A stretch of DNA of 64,000 nt. It comes from Acinetobacter lactucae (lineage in GTDB: Bacteria; Pseudomonadota; Gammaproteobacteria; Pseudomonadales; Moraxellaceae). Numbering within the stretch: position 1 is the first letter of the stretch; each line of letters opens with the position of its first letter. The stretch covers positions 62,001-126,000 of the forward strand of contig NZ_LRPE01000034.1 in the NCBI RefSeq assembly GCF_001605885.1, written 5' to 3'. A model generated the notes under the pieces. That model made no database searches and had not been told where the DNA came from. It saw only the letters and a program-made list of their open reading frames with translations. The position numbers were made by a program, and so were the translations under genes. Of the stretch, positions 1-8,079 are shown one piece after another.

Positions 1-330
1 TTGGTAAGTTGGATTTGTTTCTATTTCGGACAAACTCTACTTTCAGCTTATGTTATTGGTTTTGCTTTAATCCAATTGGCACTTGCGCTGGTACACACCA
101 GTAACCAGAGCATTATTTTCCGTTTACGTCCAGATGCCAAATCTCGTATTAATGCCATCTATATGACGACTTATTTTATTGGAGGAGCTGGTGGCTCTGC
201 TTTAGGGATTTTTGCATGGAATCGTGGTGGATGGACCATGACATGTCTTGCTGGTGTTGTACTCGTTATGTTTTGCATTTTGTTTAGTGTGATTGATGCT
301 TTCTTACAAAAAAAGCAACTCGCTCATTAA
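1..330 (+). CDS. MFS transporter, C-terminal end (5' truncated by window)
   Basis: The reading frame is open from the first base and stops at TAA, giving 109 codons of a membrane protein whose start lies outside the window. Three hydrophobic helices are visible (about residues 10-35, 52-72 and 78-100). A polar loop between the first two, containing RLRPDAKSRINAIYMT, is typical of the last cytoplasmic loop of major facilitator superfamily exporters. The protein ends in a short basic tail. The TTG at base 1 is only the window edge and should not be read as the start. The substrate cannot be inferred from this fragment. Confidence 0.8.
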   Translation: MVSWICFYFGQTLLSAYVIGFALIQLALALVHTSNQSIIFRLRPDAKSRINAIYMTTYFIGGAGGSALGIFAWNRGGWTMTCLAGVVLVMFCILFSVIDAFLQKKQLAH

Positions 331-427
331 CAAAGTAAATTGTTATAAATCATCTCCCTATATTTAACACAAGGGTGGTTATAAATTACTCGGCTAAATG
401 CCACTGTCGATTCAGGGCTAAACCCCG

Positions 428-433
428 TATAAT
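428..433 (+). promoter_or_regulatory. -10 box (TATAAT), probable dusA promoter
   Basis: A perfect TATAAT lies about 42 bases before the dusA start. No good -35 hexamer is seen at 16-18 bases upstream, so the call rests on the -10 box and its position after the upstream gene has ended. Confidence 0.45.
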
Positions 434-475
434 GCTGCCCTTTCATTAATTTAGCGACTTTTGGGTCTATTGGCT

Positions 476-1480
476 ATGCAATCACTTCAATCGTTACAAC
501 CTCGTATTTCTGTCGCACCTATGATGGACTGGACAACGAAGGATTACCGATTCTTTGCACGGTTGTTTAACCCAAACGTTATCCTTTATACCGAAATGGT
601 GACTACAGGCGCGATTCTATTTGGCGATGCAAAACGTCATTTGGACTACAGCGCACAAGAACACCCTATCGTATTGCAACTTGGTGGCTCAAATCCGCAA
701 GAGCTTGCGACCTGCACAAAAATGGCCGAAGACTGGGGTTACGATGAAGTCAACCTCAATGTAGGCTGCCCAAGTGATCGTGTACAGAACAATAAAATCG
801 GTGCTTGCTTAATGGCAGAGCCAGACTTGGTTGCTGAATGCATTCATACCATGCAAAAGGCGGTTAATATTCCCGTAACGGTGAAGCATCGTATCGGTAT
901 TGATGACATGCAGTCTTACGAAGAAATGCTACATTTCGTAGATACTGTCGCGGCAACGGGTTGTACGTATTTCGTTGTACATGCCCGTATTGCTATTTTG
1001 AAAGGTTTGTCTCCAAAAGAAAATCGAGAAGTTCCTCCTTTACGCTACGAAGATGTATATCGTTTAAAGCAAGAACGTCCACATCTCACCATCGAAATTA
1101 ACGGTGGAATTAAAACGTTTGCTGAAACTCAAACCCATTTACAACATGTTGATGGTGTCATGATTGGTCGTGAAGCCTATCACAACCCTTACCTACTCGC
1201 TGAACTGGGACAGCTTTGGAATTTAGAAGCACCAGATCGTTTCGATATTATGGAACAAATGCTGCCTTATATTGAACAGCGCATGGCTGAAGGTGCGCCA
1301 CTCTCCATCATTACACGTCATATTTTAGGTTTATTCCAAAACTTACCAGGTGCTCGTAAATGGCGTCAGGCGCTAAGTGGCGGAAATGCAAAAACTTTAG
1401 CTGACGTTGAAAATGCAATTCAGAACATGCGAGCGGCCATGATTCGTACTGAAGAGTATTTAAAAGAGCAGCAAGTTTAA
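476..1480 (+). CDS. dusA: tRNA-dihydrouridine(20/20a) synthase DusA
   Basis: FMN-dependent enzyme that reduces uridine 20/20a in the D-loop of tRNA to dihydrouridine, using NADPH, in the cytoplasm. The 334-residue protein shows the Dus TIM-barrel signatures: the N-terminal VAPMMDWT flavin-site strand, NLNVGCPSDRV with the catalytic cysteine near residue 98, and VKHRIGI in the barrel. The length fits DusA rather than DusB or DusC. A TTG at 461 in the same frame would add five residues, but the ATG at 476 matches the usual MQS/MDW-type N-terminus and is preferred. The gene stands alone after a perfect -10 box. Confidence 0.95.
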   Translation: MQSLQSLQPRISVAPMMDWTTKDYRFFARLFNPNVILYTEMVTTGAILFGDAKRHLDYSAQEHPIVLQLGGSNPQELATCTKMAEDWGYDEVNLNVGCPSDRVQNNKIGACLMAEPDLVAECIHTMQKAVNIPVTVKHRIGIDDMQSYEEMLHFVDTVAATGCTYFVVHARIAILKGLSPKENREVPPLRYEDVYRLKQERPHLTIEINGGIKTFAETQTHLQHVDGVMIGREAYHNPYLLAELGQLWNLEAPDRFDIMEQMLPYIEQRMAEGAPLSIITRHILGLFQNLPGARKWRQALSGGNAKTLADVENAIQNMRAAMIRTEEYLKEQQV

Positions 1481-1523
1481 GTTAGTGATGACTTCTTAAA
1501 TTGTAAGAAAATGTGGCATTTTA

Positions 1524-1592
1524 AATCAGAGACTTAGATTTTGAGTATATTCGCAAATGTTGAAGCGAAATATTCAAATTTAAGCTCTGATT
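1524..1592. repeat. Long imperfect hairpin downstream of dusA
   Basis: The arms AATCAGAG (1524-1531) and CTCTGATT (1585-1592) pair perfectly. The pairing continues inward with small bulges through CTTA/TAAG and GATTTTGA/TCAAATTT to TTCGC/GCGAA, leaving a loop of about 10 bases (1555-1564). That is roughly 27 pairs in 69 bases. No T-run follows on either strand, so it is not a classical terminator. It may be an RNA stability element, a small RNA, or a relic of a small repeat. Confidence 0.5.
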
Positions 1593-1599
1593 AGTTATT

Positions 1600-1814
1600 T
1601 ATTTATAATGATATCAATAATTTAAATTTTACTATTTTTAACCATCTCTTTTATAAGTATCTTTTCTCTTCAAAGCAGACACTTCTGGAAAAAAGATACG
1701 TTATTACATAACATAAACAAAACTTTTAAGGTACGCCTATTAGTATCTCTGAACGCCACAGGTAGGTGGTGATTTTTTTAATATGGATATGAGTAGCACG
1801 GTAGAGATTTCACG
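1600..1814 (+). promoter_or_regulatory. Structured leader of the amidase-like gene (candidate attenuator or sRNA)
   Basis: A TATAAT sits at 1604-1609. After it comes a nested hairpin: GTATCTTTT (1657-1665) pairs with AAAAGATAC (1691-1699), and an inner CAGA/TCTG stem lies in its loop. Next is a terminator-like hairpin, CGCCAC (1754-1759) with GTGGTG (1766-1771, one G-T pair), followed by A and seven T. That hairpin lies only about 35 bases before the gene start, so transcripts from further upstream would tend to stop before the gene. A tiny ORF of 11 codons (1783-1818, MDMSSTVEISR) ends in TGA overlapping the gene's ATG as ATGA. Function is inference; the pairings are visible. Confidence 0.4.
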
Positions 1815-2327
1815 ATGATTATTTATGACGGACAAGTAGCTGATAATTACATGTATCAGGATTCAAATCAGGCAGCCATTGTTGTATCGCACAGCGCACC
1901 AAGCCTCCCTTATCCTTTCACCATGAAACCCAATAATCATCAAACTGAAACTTCCAATACTCCAGCAATAGATGTTGATAAATTCGTAGCTAAATTAGAA
2001 AGCATCACCTCTAGACGTAGTAAAGCTCGATGTGCACGTAGTATCCGCCTTGCTCTTGAGTCAGCCGGTGCTAATGTTGAAAACCATCCAATCGCAGCTT
2101 CCGATTGGGGCGATACCCTTAAAAAAATTGGCTACAAACAAATTGACCCAGCTTTTGACGAACCTCAAGAAGGCGATATTTACATCATTCACAGAACCCG
2201 CAACCATGTTTATGGGCATATTGCAGGCTATACGGGAAGTGAATGGGTCTCTGACTTCAAACAAAATAGCTATGATGTCTATAAAGATGACAGCGTAACT
2301 TATACTTATTATAGATTAGCGGCCTAA
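1815..2327 (+). CDS. Putative papain-like cysteine peptidase/peptidoglycan amidase (CHAP- or Tae-like)
   Basis: A 170-residue protein without signal peptide or membrane helix. From about residue 52 it resembles small CHAP/NlpC-type amidases: a helix carrying Cys73 (SKARCARSIRLALESAG), then an EGDIYII strand (120-125) and VYGHIAGY with His135, followed by SDF with Asp147. This is the Cys...GD...GH order of papain-fold peptidoglycan hydrolases, including type VI secretion amidase effectors. The first ~50 residues are polar, probably disordered. An in-frame stop (1794-1796) makes 1815 the first usable ATG; GAGA seven bases upstream can serve as ribosome site. No vgrG, immunity gene or holin is adjacent, so delivery is unknown. 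Family assignment is by motif only; it could instead be a cytoplasmic peptidase. Confidence 0.6.
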   Translation: MIIYDGQVADNYMYQDSNQAAIVVSHSAPSLPYPFTMKPNNHQTETSNTPAIDVDKFVAKLESITSRRSKARCARSIRLALESAGANVENHPIAASDWGDTLKKIGYKQIDPAFDEPQEGDIYIIHRTRNHVYGHIAGYTGSEWVSDFKQNSYDVYKDDSVTYTYYRLAA

Positions 2328-2335
2328 TCAATTTT

Positions 2336-3229
2336 TTAAGATTGAAAAATTTGGTGAATGTGTTCGGCACAATGCTGAATTATTTCATCATGATCTTTTC
2401 TATAGACTAAAACTACTTCTGAAAGTGATAACTGATCGGTTAAAGGTAATAGTTTCACCTGAGCAGGTAAGATCTGCTGAAATTCTTTAGGCACAATACT
2501 TACACCTAAATTTGCAGCCACAAGTTGTAACTGTGAAGTCTTACGCGACTGGATTGGAGCTTTTTGTGGAGTAAATCCTGCGGCTAAACATAGATTTGAG
2601 ACTAAATAGCTTAATCCACCTCTTTTAGAATGTGGCGTAGAAACAAAGTATTCATCTTTTAAATCTTTAACTTCCAACTTCTCTTTATTTGCAAACTTAG
2701 CATGATCAGTGTGCACGGCCACCATTAAAGGTTCTTCATATAATTTAATAACATTGATGTCATCTAATGTGTGCCGAACTGGTGGTCTAATCAAACCAAT
2801 ATCAATCTCCCCATTCAGTAAAGCCAAAACCTGATGCTCAGATGACAACGTGTTTATCTCAAAGTTAATTTTTTGCTTTAAGCTAATTTCTTTTAATATC
2901 TGGACCTTTTTATCATCCATAACAATACTGCTCGAGTGAGCAATTTTAATCTGACGATTTTTTCCTTCTGCAATATTCTTAGTAACTCCAATGATCTCAT
3001 TTAAATAATGCATATTATCTTTTATTTTTTTATAGAAGACCTCTCCTGCCGCCGTGAGTTTTACTTTCTTATCAGTACGATCAAATAATTGAAAATCAAT
3101 TTCTTCCTCTAATAATTTCATTTGCCGACTTAAAGCAGACTGAGCTATGAATAGCTTTTCAGAAGCCGCGGTAAAGCTTCCTTCTTCAACGATTTTTATA
3201 AAATATTGGAATTGTTTTAACGTGAGCAT
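2336..3229 (-). CDS. LysR-family transcriptional regulator
   Basis: A 297-residue LysR-type regulator. The N-terminal winged helix-turn-helix (residues 1-60) has the typical sequence order: one-helix LKQFQYFIKIVEEGSFTAASEKLFIAQSALSRQMKLLEEE, here cited in parts: LKQFQYFIKI, GSFTAASEKL and SALSRQMKLLE. The rest is a periplasmic-binding-type effector domain (from about residue 90). The start codon has GAGAT just upstream. It converges on the amidase-like gene with only 8 bases between stops and is divergent from the small membrane ORF at 3332. Target genes and effector are unknown; LysR regulators often act on the divergent neighbour. Confidence 0.9.
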   Translation of the reverse strand: MLTLKQFQYFIKIVEEGSFTAASEKLFIAQSALSRQMKLLEEEIDFQLFDRTDKKVKLTAAGEVFYKKIKDNMHYLNEIIGVTKNIAEGKNRQIKIAHSSSIVMDDKKVQILKEISLKQKINFEINTLSSEHQVLALLNGEIDIGLIRPPVRHTLDDINVIKLYEEPLMVAVHTDHAKFANKEKLEVKDLKDEYFVSTPHSKRGGLSYLVSNLCLAAGFTPQKAPIQSRKTSQLQLVAANLGVSIVPKEFQQILPAQVKLLPLTDQLSLSEVVLVYRKDHDEIIQHCAEHIHQIFQS

Positions 3230-3331
3230 TTCTATCTCAAAATTAGATCATAAGGTCTATTTTTTATATTAGATTAGATAGGTTGCCTTCGCTAGAATTT
3301 TATCAAGACCATTCACTTGATTGAATTATTC

Positions 3332-3454
3332 ATGAAGTATTTAAAAGGGTTCGCCATCTTCACCATTGTTGTTCTAATTTTATGGTGCTTTAAATTTTAT
3401 GATCAACAGCTCCCAACACAGCCCAAACACGACAGCATAGAGTTATATGATTAA
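3332..3454 (+). CDS. Small single-pass membrane protein, 40 residues (unannotated-size ORF)
   Basis: ATG to TAA gives 40 codons. The product has a basic start (MKYLKG), one strongly hydrophobic helix (about residues 7-22, ending in LWCFKF) and a hydrophilic tail rich in Gln, Pro, His, Asp and Glu. This is a convincing pattern for a small inner-membrane protein. It is divergent from the LysR gene, about 100 bases away, and is followed by a good hairpin terminator (3481-3514). The ribosome binding site is weak, which lowers confidence. No family recognised. LysR control is plausible from position only. Confidence 0.55.
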   Translation: MKYLKGFAIFTIVVLILWCFKFYDQQLPTQPKHDSIELYD

Positions 3455-3480
3455 ATCAATTTTAACTTTACTCAAAAAAC

Positions 3481-3514
3481 AAAAGGCAAGCACTCACATA
3501 AGTGCCTGCCTTTT
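3481..3514. terminator. Bidirectional hairpin terminator between the small ORF and tcdA
   Basis: AAAAGGCAAGCACT pairs with AGTGCCTGCCTTTT across a six-base loop with one mismatch. The flanking A and T runs allow function on both strands. Confidence 0.75.
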
Positions 3515-3524
3515 AAGATTTAAA

Positions 3525-4286
3525 TTACGCTTTCTTTAAATCGAGTTTCTTCAATACTTCAGCCACAGCAATCATCGCAAAGCTTGACGTCACCACTACC
3601 GCTGAACCATATCCACCGCAACGTAAGCCTGCCGATGGACAAACATCTGCACTTGAAAATGGATTATCGATTGAGTAAATACAGGTAATACCAAATTTCT
3701 CTTTTGGCTTTTTACAGATGCCGCGAGCACGAAGCTGACTACGGAGCTTCGCTAACATCGGGTCCTGTTCTGTTTTTGATAAATCAGCCACACGGATTTT
3801 AAGGGGATCGAGTTTACCACCTGCTCCGCCCGAAACAATCAAAGGAATTTTATTAAAACGACAATGAAGCATTAAAGCCAGTTTTGCTTTAACGTCATCA
3901 ATACAGTCCAAGATAATATCGGGTACAGGGTTTAAAAGCTCGGTGACATTCTCAGGGGTTAAAAAGTCATCAATAATATTAACTTTAATACGTGGATTAA
4001 TCTGGCGACAACGCTCCGCCATAATCTCAACTTTTTCACAGCCCAGTGTTGATGTCATGGCAGGTAGCTGACGGTTCACATTTGATGCTGCAACCACATC
4101 CATATCGACTAATGTAATCTCACCAATACCCGTGCGTGCCAAAGCCTCTACCGCCCAACTACCGACACCGCCAATACCAATCACCATCACATGACTTTTT
4201 TCATAGTGCTGGAACGATGAATCACCATAAACTTTGGCTACACCTGCAAAACGGCGGTCATATTCATCTTGTTGGAGATCGGTCAT
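3525..4286 (-). CDS. tcdA: tRNA threonylcarbamoyladenosine dehydratase TcdA
   Basis: E1-like (ThiF/MoeB superfamily) enzyme that uses ATP to cyclise t6A37 of tRNA to ct6A. Visible features in its 253 residues are the Rossmann nucleotide site GIGGVGSWAVEALARTGIG (about 37-55), the LVDMDVV acidic strand with the following SNVNRQ motif, and the late ICKKPKEKFG and CGGYGSAVVVTSSF segments seen in YgdL/CsdL proteins. Start ATG at 4286. It stands alone, divergent from the gene at 4397. No csdA/csdE partner is present here. Confidence 0.92.
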   Translation of the reverse strand: MTDLQQDEYDRRFAGVAKVYGDSSFQHYEKSHVMVIGIGGVGSWAVEALARTGIGEITLVDMDVVAASNVNRQLPAMTSTLGCEKVEIMAERCRQINPRIKVNIIDDFLTPENVTELLNPVPDIILDCIDDVKAKLALMLHCRFNKIPLIVSGGAGGKLDPLKIRVADLSKTEQDPMLAKLRSQLRARGICKKPKEKFGITCIYSIDNPFSSADVCPSAGLRCGGYGSAVVVTSSFAMIAVAEVLKKLDLKKA

Positions 4287-4396
4287 TGCTACTCTGTGGG
4301 GATATAAAACACGGGAGGTATTTTACCTCAATCAATTGGTATCGCATATCTTTTACGATATTATGAGTGGGAAAAGCTCCTTAGAACTTATTAATA

Positions 4397-5152
4397 ATGA
4401 ATCAAGAATTTAATCAAAAAATTATCTTATGTATTCCTGGTATTTGGGAAAATCATCAAGCTCTATTACATGCCCTACTTGTTAATGAAACTGGATATAT
4501 TTATGCGGGCTCAATTATTAAATCTTTAACAAATGAATATTATGCTGAAGTTGAAGAATATGGAAATGATCCAAATGTCAGTGAGGTTTTTAGATCATTT
4601 AGTCTAGGTCGTTTTTCTGAAAGCGAATTAAAAAAAATTGAACAACATAATATGGTTATTTATATTGTTTGTGATGGCGGATCAATAGAGTTAGCACAAC
4701 AAGCTCTGTTATTAGGTCAGGCCCTCATGAAAGCAGGTGGCTTAGCAATTAAAGTTGAGACTTCGGGTCTTACACACCTTAAAAGCGATTGGCTTAGCTA
4801 TAACGCTGAAAATATATTAGATCTATTTAAAGCCTTTATCCCTATTATTTCTGATGATAATTTACTCTACTCTTGTGGAATGCAGCAATTCGGCAAACCA
4901 GATGGATGTATAAACCTAAAGGTAGATCAAGCATCCTATATTTTGAATAACTTCTTGTTATATCTTCTTATAGAAAACCCAGAGTTATTAGAAAATCAAA
5001 CTTTTTCGGCTGATGAAGAATCAGAACCACTAAAGCTTTCCCTAAAAGCATCTAGCGATTTTTTTGATGTAGATTCACTATATTTTAATCCATTCGATGT
5101 TTGGGTACTGACGTCATCATTTAGCTGGAAGAAATTATTTAAATTTAGTTAG
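4397..5152 (+). CDS. Uncharacterised protein, possibly DUF4261-like
   Basis: A 251-residue acidic, soluble protein without signal peptide. An N-terminal alpha/beta region (strands IILCIPGIW and MVIYIVCDGGS, separated by helices) is followed by a second region starting near residue 152 with LYSCGMQQFGKPDGCINLKV, which resembles the GMxxFGxxE strand-turn pattern of DUF4261 proteins. That similarity is from memory and weak. Its AT-rich codon use (many AAT, TTA) is somewhat stronger than in flanking housekeeping genes. It is divergent from tcdA and ends at a strong shared terminator. No function can be assigned. Confidence 0.7.
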   Translation: MNQEFNQKIILCIPGIWENHQALLHALLVNETGYIYAGSIIKSLTNEYYAEVEEYGNDPNVSEVFRSFSLGRFSESELKKIEQHNMVIYIVCDGGSIELAQQALLLGQALMKAGGLAIKVETSGLTHLKSDWLSYNAENILDLFKAFIPIISDDNLLYSCGMQQFGKPDGCINLKVDQASYILNNFLLYLLIENPELLENQTFSADEESEPLKLSLKASSDFFDVDSLYFNPFDVWVLTSSFSWKKLFKFS

Positions 5153-5165
5153 ATTTTCATAAGAA

Positions 5166-5196
5166 GAAACCCCATATTTTACGGGGTTTCTTTTTT
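5166..5196. terminator. Bidirectional intrinsic terminator
   Basis: GAAACCCC (5166-5173) and GGGGTTTC (5183-5190) pair perfectly, followed by six T. It lies between the convergent gene ending at 5152 and acnA. Confidence 0.9.
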
Positions 5197-5198
5197 AA

Positions 5199-7955
5199 CT
5201 AACCAGCAATCAAATTCCGAAGTACATAATGCAAAATACCACCCGCCTTAAAGTACTCGACCTCATTTAACGTATCAATTCGACATAACACATTAAAATG
5301 GCTCGCTACTCCATTTGGTCCTTTGACATCAACTTCAAGAATTTGATGAGGTTCAATCCCATCCGACAAACCTCGAATTGATATCACCTCATGACCAGTT
5401 AAGTTGAGAGATTGTCGAGTTTGTCCATCAATAAACTGTAAGGGCAACACGCCCATACCTACCAAGTTTGAACGGTGAATACGCTCAAAACTTTCGGCAA
5501 TGACAGCCTTTACGCCTAATAAATTTGTTCCTTTGGCAGCCCAGTCACGTGAAGAACCTGTTCCGTATTCTTTACCAGCGATAATAATGAGCGGTGTATG
5601 CTCTTGTTGGTAAAGCATTGCTGCATCATAAATAGCAAGCTTTTCACCACTTGGCACATGAATGGTATTACCACCCTCTTCACCACCAAGCATTTCATTT
5701 TTAATACGGATGTTGGCAAAGGTCCCGCGCATCATGACTTCATGATTACCGCGTCGAGAACCATAAGAGTTAAAGTCTTTTGGCTCAACACCTTGCTCTT
5801 GTAAATATCGACCTGCCGGACTGTCTTTTTTGATATTACCGGCTGGGGAAATATGGTCTGTCGTTACCGAGTCACCTAAAACAGCTAAAATATGGGCCTG
5901 TTCAATATTCTTAATAGCTTTTGGTGGCTCACCAATGCCTTCAAAGAACGGCGGATGACGAATATAAGTTGAATCATCAGCCCACTCATAAGTTTTACTT
6001 TGTGGAATTTGAATCGCTTGCCATGTCGCATCACCATCAAACACAGCCGCATATTCTTTGTGGAACATGTCTGTATTTACTTTTTGCAAGACTTCATCAA
6101 TTTCTGCCTGACTTGGCCAAATATCTTTTAAATAGACAGGTTGCCCATCTTTACCTTGCCCAATAGGTTGCGTAGTCAAATCGGTACGAATATTACCCAC
6201 CAAGCCATAAGCCACAACAAGAGGTGGAGAAGCTAACCAATTAGTTTTAACTAATGGATGCACACGTCCTTCAAAATTACGGTTACCAGAAAGTACAGAT
6301 GCGACATTTAAATCATGGCATTGAATTGCATCTTCGACTGGCTCTGGTAATGGACCTGAGTTACCAATACAAGTCGTACAACCATATCCCACCAAGTTAT
6401 AGCCCAACTCATCTAAATATGGCGTAAGACCTGCAGCCAATAAATAATCTGTAACGACCTTAGAACCCGGTGCAAGAGAGCTTTTCACCCATGGTTTACG
6501 CTGCAAACCTTTTTCAATTGCTTTTTTAGCAAGTAACCCCGCCGCCAGCATTACACTCGGGTTAGAAGTATTGGTACAAGAAGTGATGGCTGAAATAACA
6601 ACATCCCCATGATTTAATGGATATTCTTTTCCTTCAATCACGCAAGAAGGACTTTCATGTTGGATATTTGCTTTTTTTGCTTCGACAGCAGTACCGCCAC
6701 CGCCTTCATTTTCTAAACGCTCTTTGGCTTCTTTGGCTGGTTTTAAAGTTAACTCCATCAGCGCATTAAACGTTTTTGGTACTTCTGATAAAAGCACTCG
6801 GTCTTGTGGGCGTTTTGGACCTGCCAAACTTGCCTGAACCGTGCTCATATCAAGACTTAAAGTGTCTGTAAAAACAGGTTCATCACCAGCATTTCGCCAT
6901 AAGCCTTGTGCTTTGCTATATGCTTCAACCAGTGCAATACGATCACTTTGACGACCAGTTAATCTCAAATATCCTAGTGTCACTTCATCAATCGGGAAGA
7001 AACCACAAGTCGCACCATACTCTGGTGCCATGTTGGCAATGGTTGCACGATCAGCAAGAGGTAAATCGGCTAAACCATCTCCATAGAACTCTACAAATTT
7101 ACCCACTACACCTTTTTGACGGAGCATTTGAGTAATGGTCAACACCAAGTCAGTTGCAGTAATTCCTTCTTGTAATTTGCCAGTCAGTTTAAAACCAATG
7201 ACTTCAGGAATAAGCATAGAAATGGGTTGACCTAACATAGCAGCTTCGGCCTCAATTCCTCCTACCCCCCAACCTAAAACACCTAAACCATTAATCATGG
7301 TGGTGTGTGAGTCTGTACCGACTAAAGTATCTGGAAATGCAAAAGTCTGACCATTATCTTCACCTAACCACACCGCTTGAGCCAAATATTCTAAATTGAC
7401 TTGATGGCAAATACCCGTGCCCGGTGGCACTACACTAAAGTTATTAAATGCAGACTGCCCCCAACGTAAAAATTGATATCGCTCACCATTACGCTGCATT
7501 TCAATTTGAACGTTTTCTTCGAAGGCCTGATCATCGGCAAAATAATCAACCATTACAGAGTGGTCAATGACTAAGTCTACAGGAGATAACGGGTTAATCT
7601 TTTCTGGATCGCCTCCCGCCTGTGCCATCGCTGCTCGCATTGCAGCTAAATCGACTACCGCTGGAACACCGGTAAAATCTTGCATTAAAACCCTTGCAGG
7701 TCGATATTGAATTTCTTGATCTGAGGTACGAGTTTTTAGCCATTCTGCTAAAGCATGAATGTGTTCAATTTTAACGCTATGTTGATCTTCAAACCGTAAT
7801 AAGTTTTCCAATAGTACTTTTAAAGATTTCGGCAGTTTGGCAATATCCCCTAGCGTTTTCTCTGCTTGGGCTAAGCTAAAAATCTGATAATTGCTGGAAC
7901 CTACTGTTAGCGTCTGTAAAGCATTAAAACTATTGATATTGCTATACTTAGCCAT
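5199..7955 (-). CDS. acnA: Aconitate hydratase A
   Basis: Iron-sulfur enzyme of the TCA cycle that interconverts citrate and isocitrate. At 918 residues it has the AcnA/IRP1-type length (about 890-920), not the AcnB type. The [4Fe-4S] cysteines are in SCTNTSNPSVM (about residue 456) and CTTCIGNSGPL (about 522 and 525). The swivelling domain carries GKEYGTGSSRDWAAKG near residue 785. The N-terminal substrate-site segments (VLMQDFTGVPAVVDLAA, GTDSHTTMING) are intact. A short Gly-rich insert (GGGGT) lies near residue 417. AGGAT precedes the ATG at 7955. Monocistronic; convergent with the 4397 gene. Confidence 0.97.
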   Translation of the reverse strand: MAKYSNINSFNALQTLTVGSSNYQIFSLAQAEKTLGDIAKLPKSLKVLLENLLRFEDQHSVKIEHIHALAEWLKTRTSDQEIQYRPARVLMQDFTGVPAVVDLAAMRAAMAQAGGDPEKINPLSPVDLVIDHSVMVDYFADDQAFEENVQIEMQRNGERYQFLRWGQSAFNNFSVVPPGTGICHQVNLEYLAQAVWLGEDNGQTFAFPDTLVGTDSHTTMINGLGVLGWGVGGIEAEAAMLGQPISMLIPEVIGFKLTGKLQEGITATDLVLTITQMLRQKGVVGKFVEFYGDGLADLPLADRATIANMAPEYGATCGFFPIDEVTLGYLRLTGRQSDRIALVEAYSKAQGLWRNAGDEPVFTDTLSLDMSTVQASLAGPKRPQDRVLLSEVPKTFNALMELTLKPAKEAKERLENEGGGGTAVEAKKANIQHESPSCVIEGKEYPLNHGDVVISAITSCTNTSNPSVMLAAGLLAKKAIEKGLQRKPWVKSSLAPGSKVVTDYLLAAGLTPYLDELGYNLVGYGCTTCIGNSGPLPEPVEDAIQCHDLNVASVLSGNRNFEGRVHPLVKTNWLASPPLVVAYGLVGNIRTDLTTQPIGQGKDGQPVYLKDIWPSQAEIDEVLQKVNTDMFHKEYAAVFDGDATWQAIQIPQSKTYEWADDSTYIRHPPFFEGIGEPPKAIKNIEQAHILAVLGDSVTTDHISPAGNIKKDSPAGRYLQEQGVEPKDFNSYGSRRGNHEVMMRGTFANIRIKNEMLGGEEGGNTIHVPSGEKLAIYDAAMLYQQEHTPLIIIAGKEYGTGSSRDWAAKGTNLLGVKAVIAESFERIHRSNLVGMGVLPLQFIDGQTRQSLNLTGHEVISIRGLSDGIEPHQILEVDVKGPNGVASHFNVLCRIDTLNEVEYFKAGGILHYVLRNLIAG

Positions 7956-8079
7956 TGGGTTATCCTCCCATGTCTGGCAATGTTATTTTTCACGTTTTTA
8001 CATGTTGTTTTCTTACTTTAAGCTTCTTTTTTAATCACTGTGTTTTGTTTTAGTTACTATTTTTAATCTTTGATTTTTA

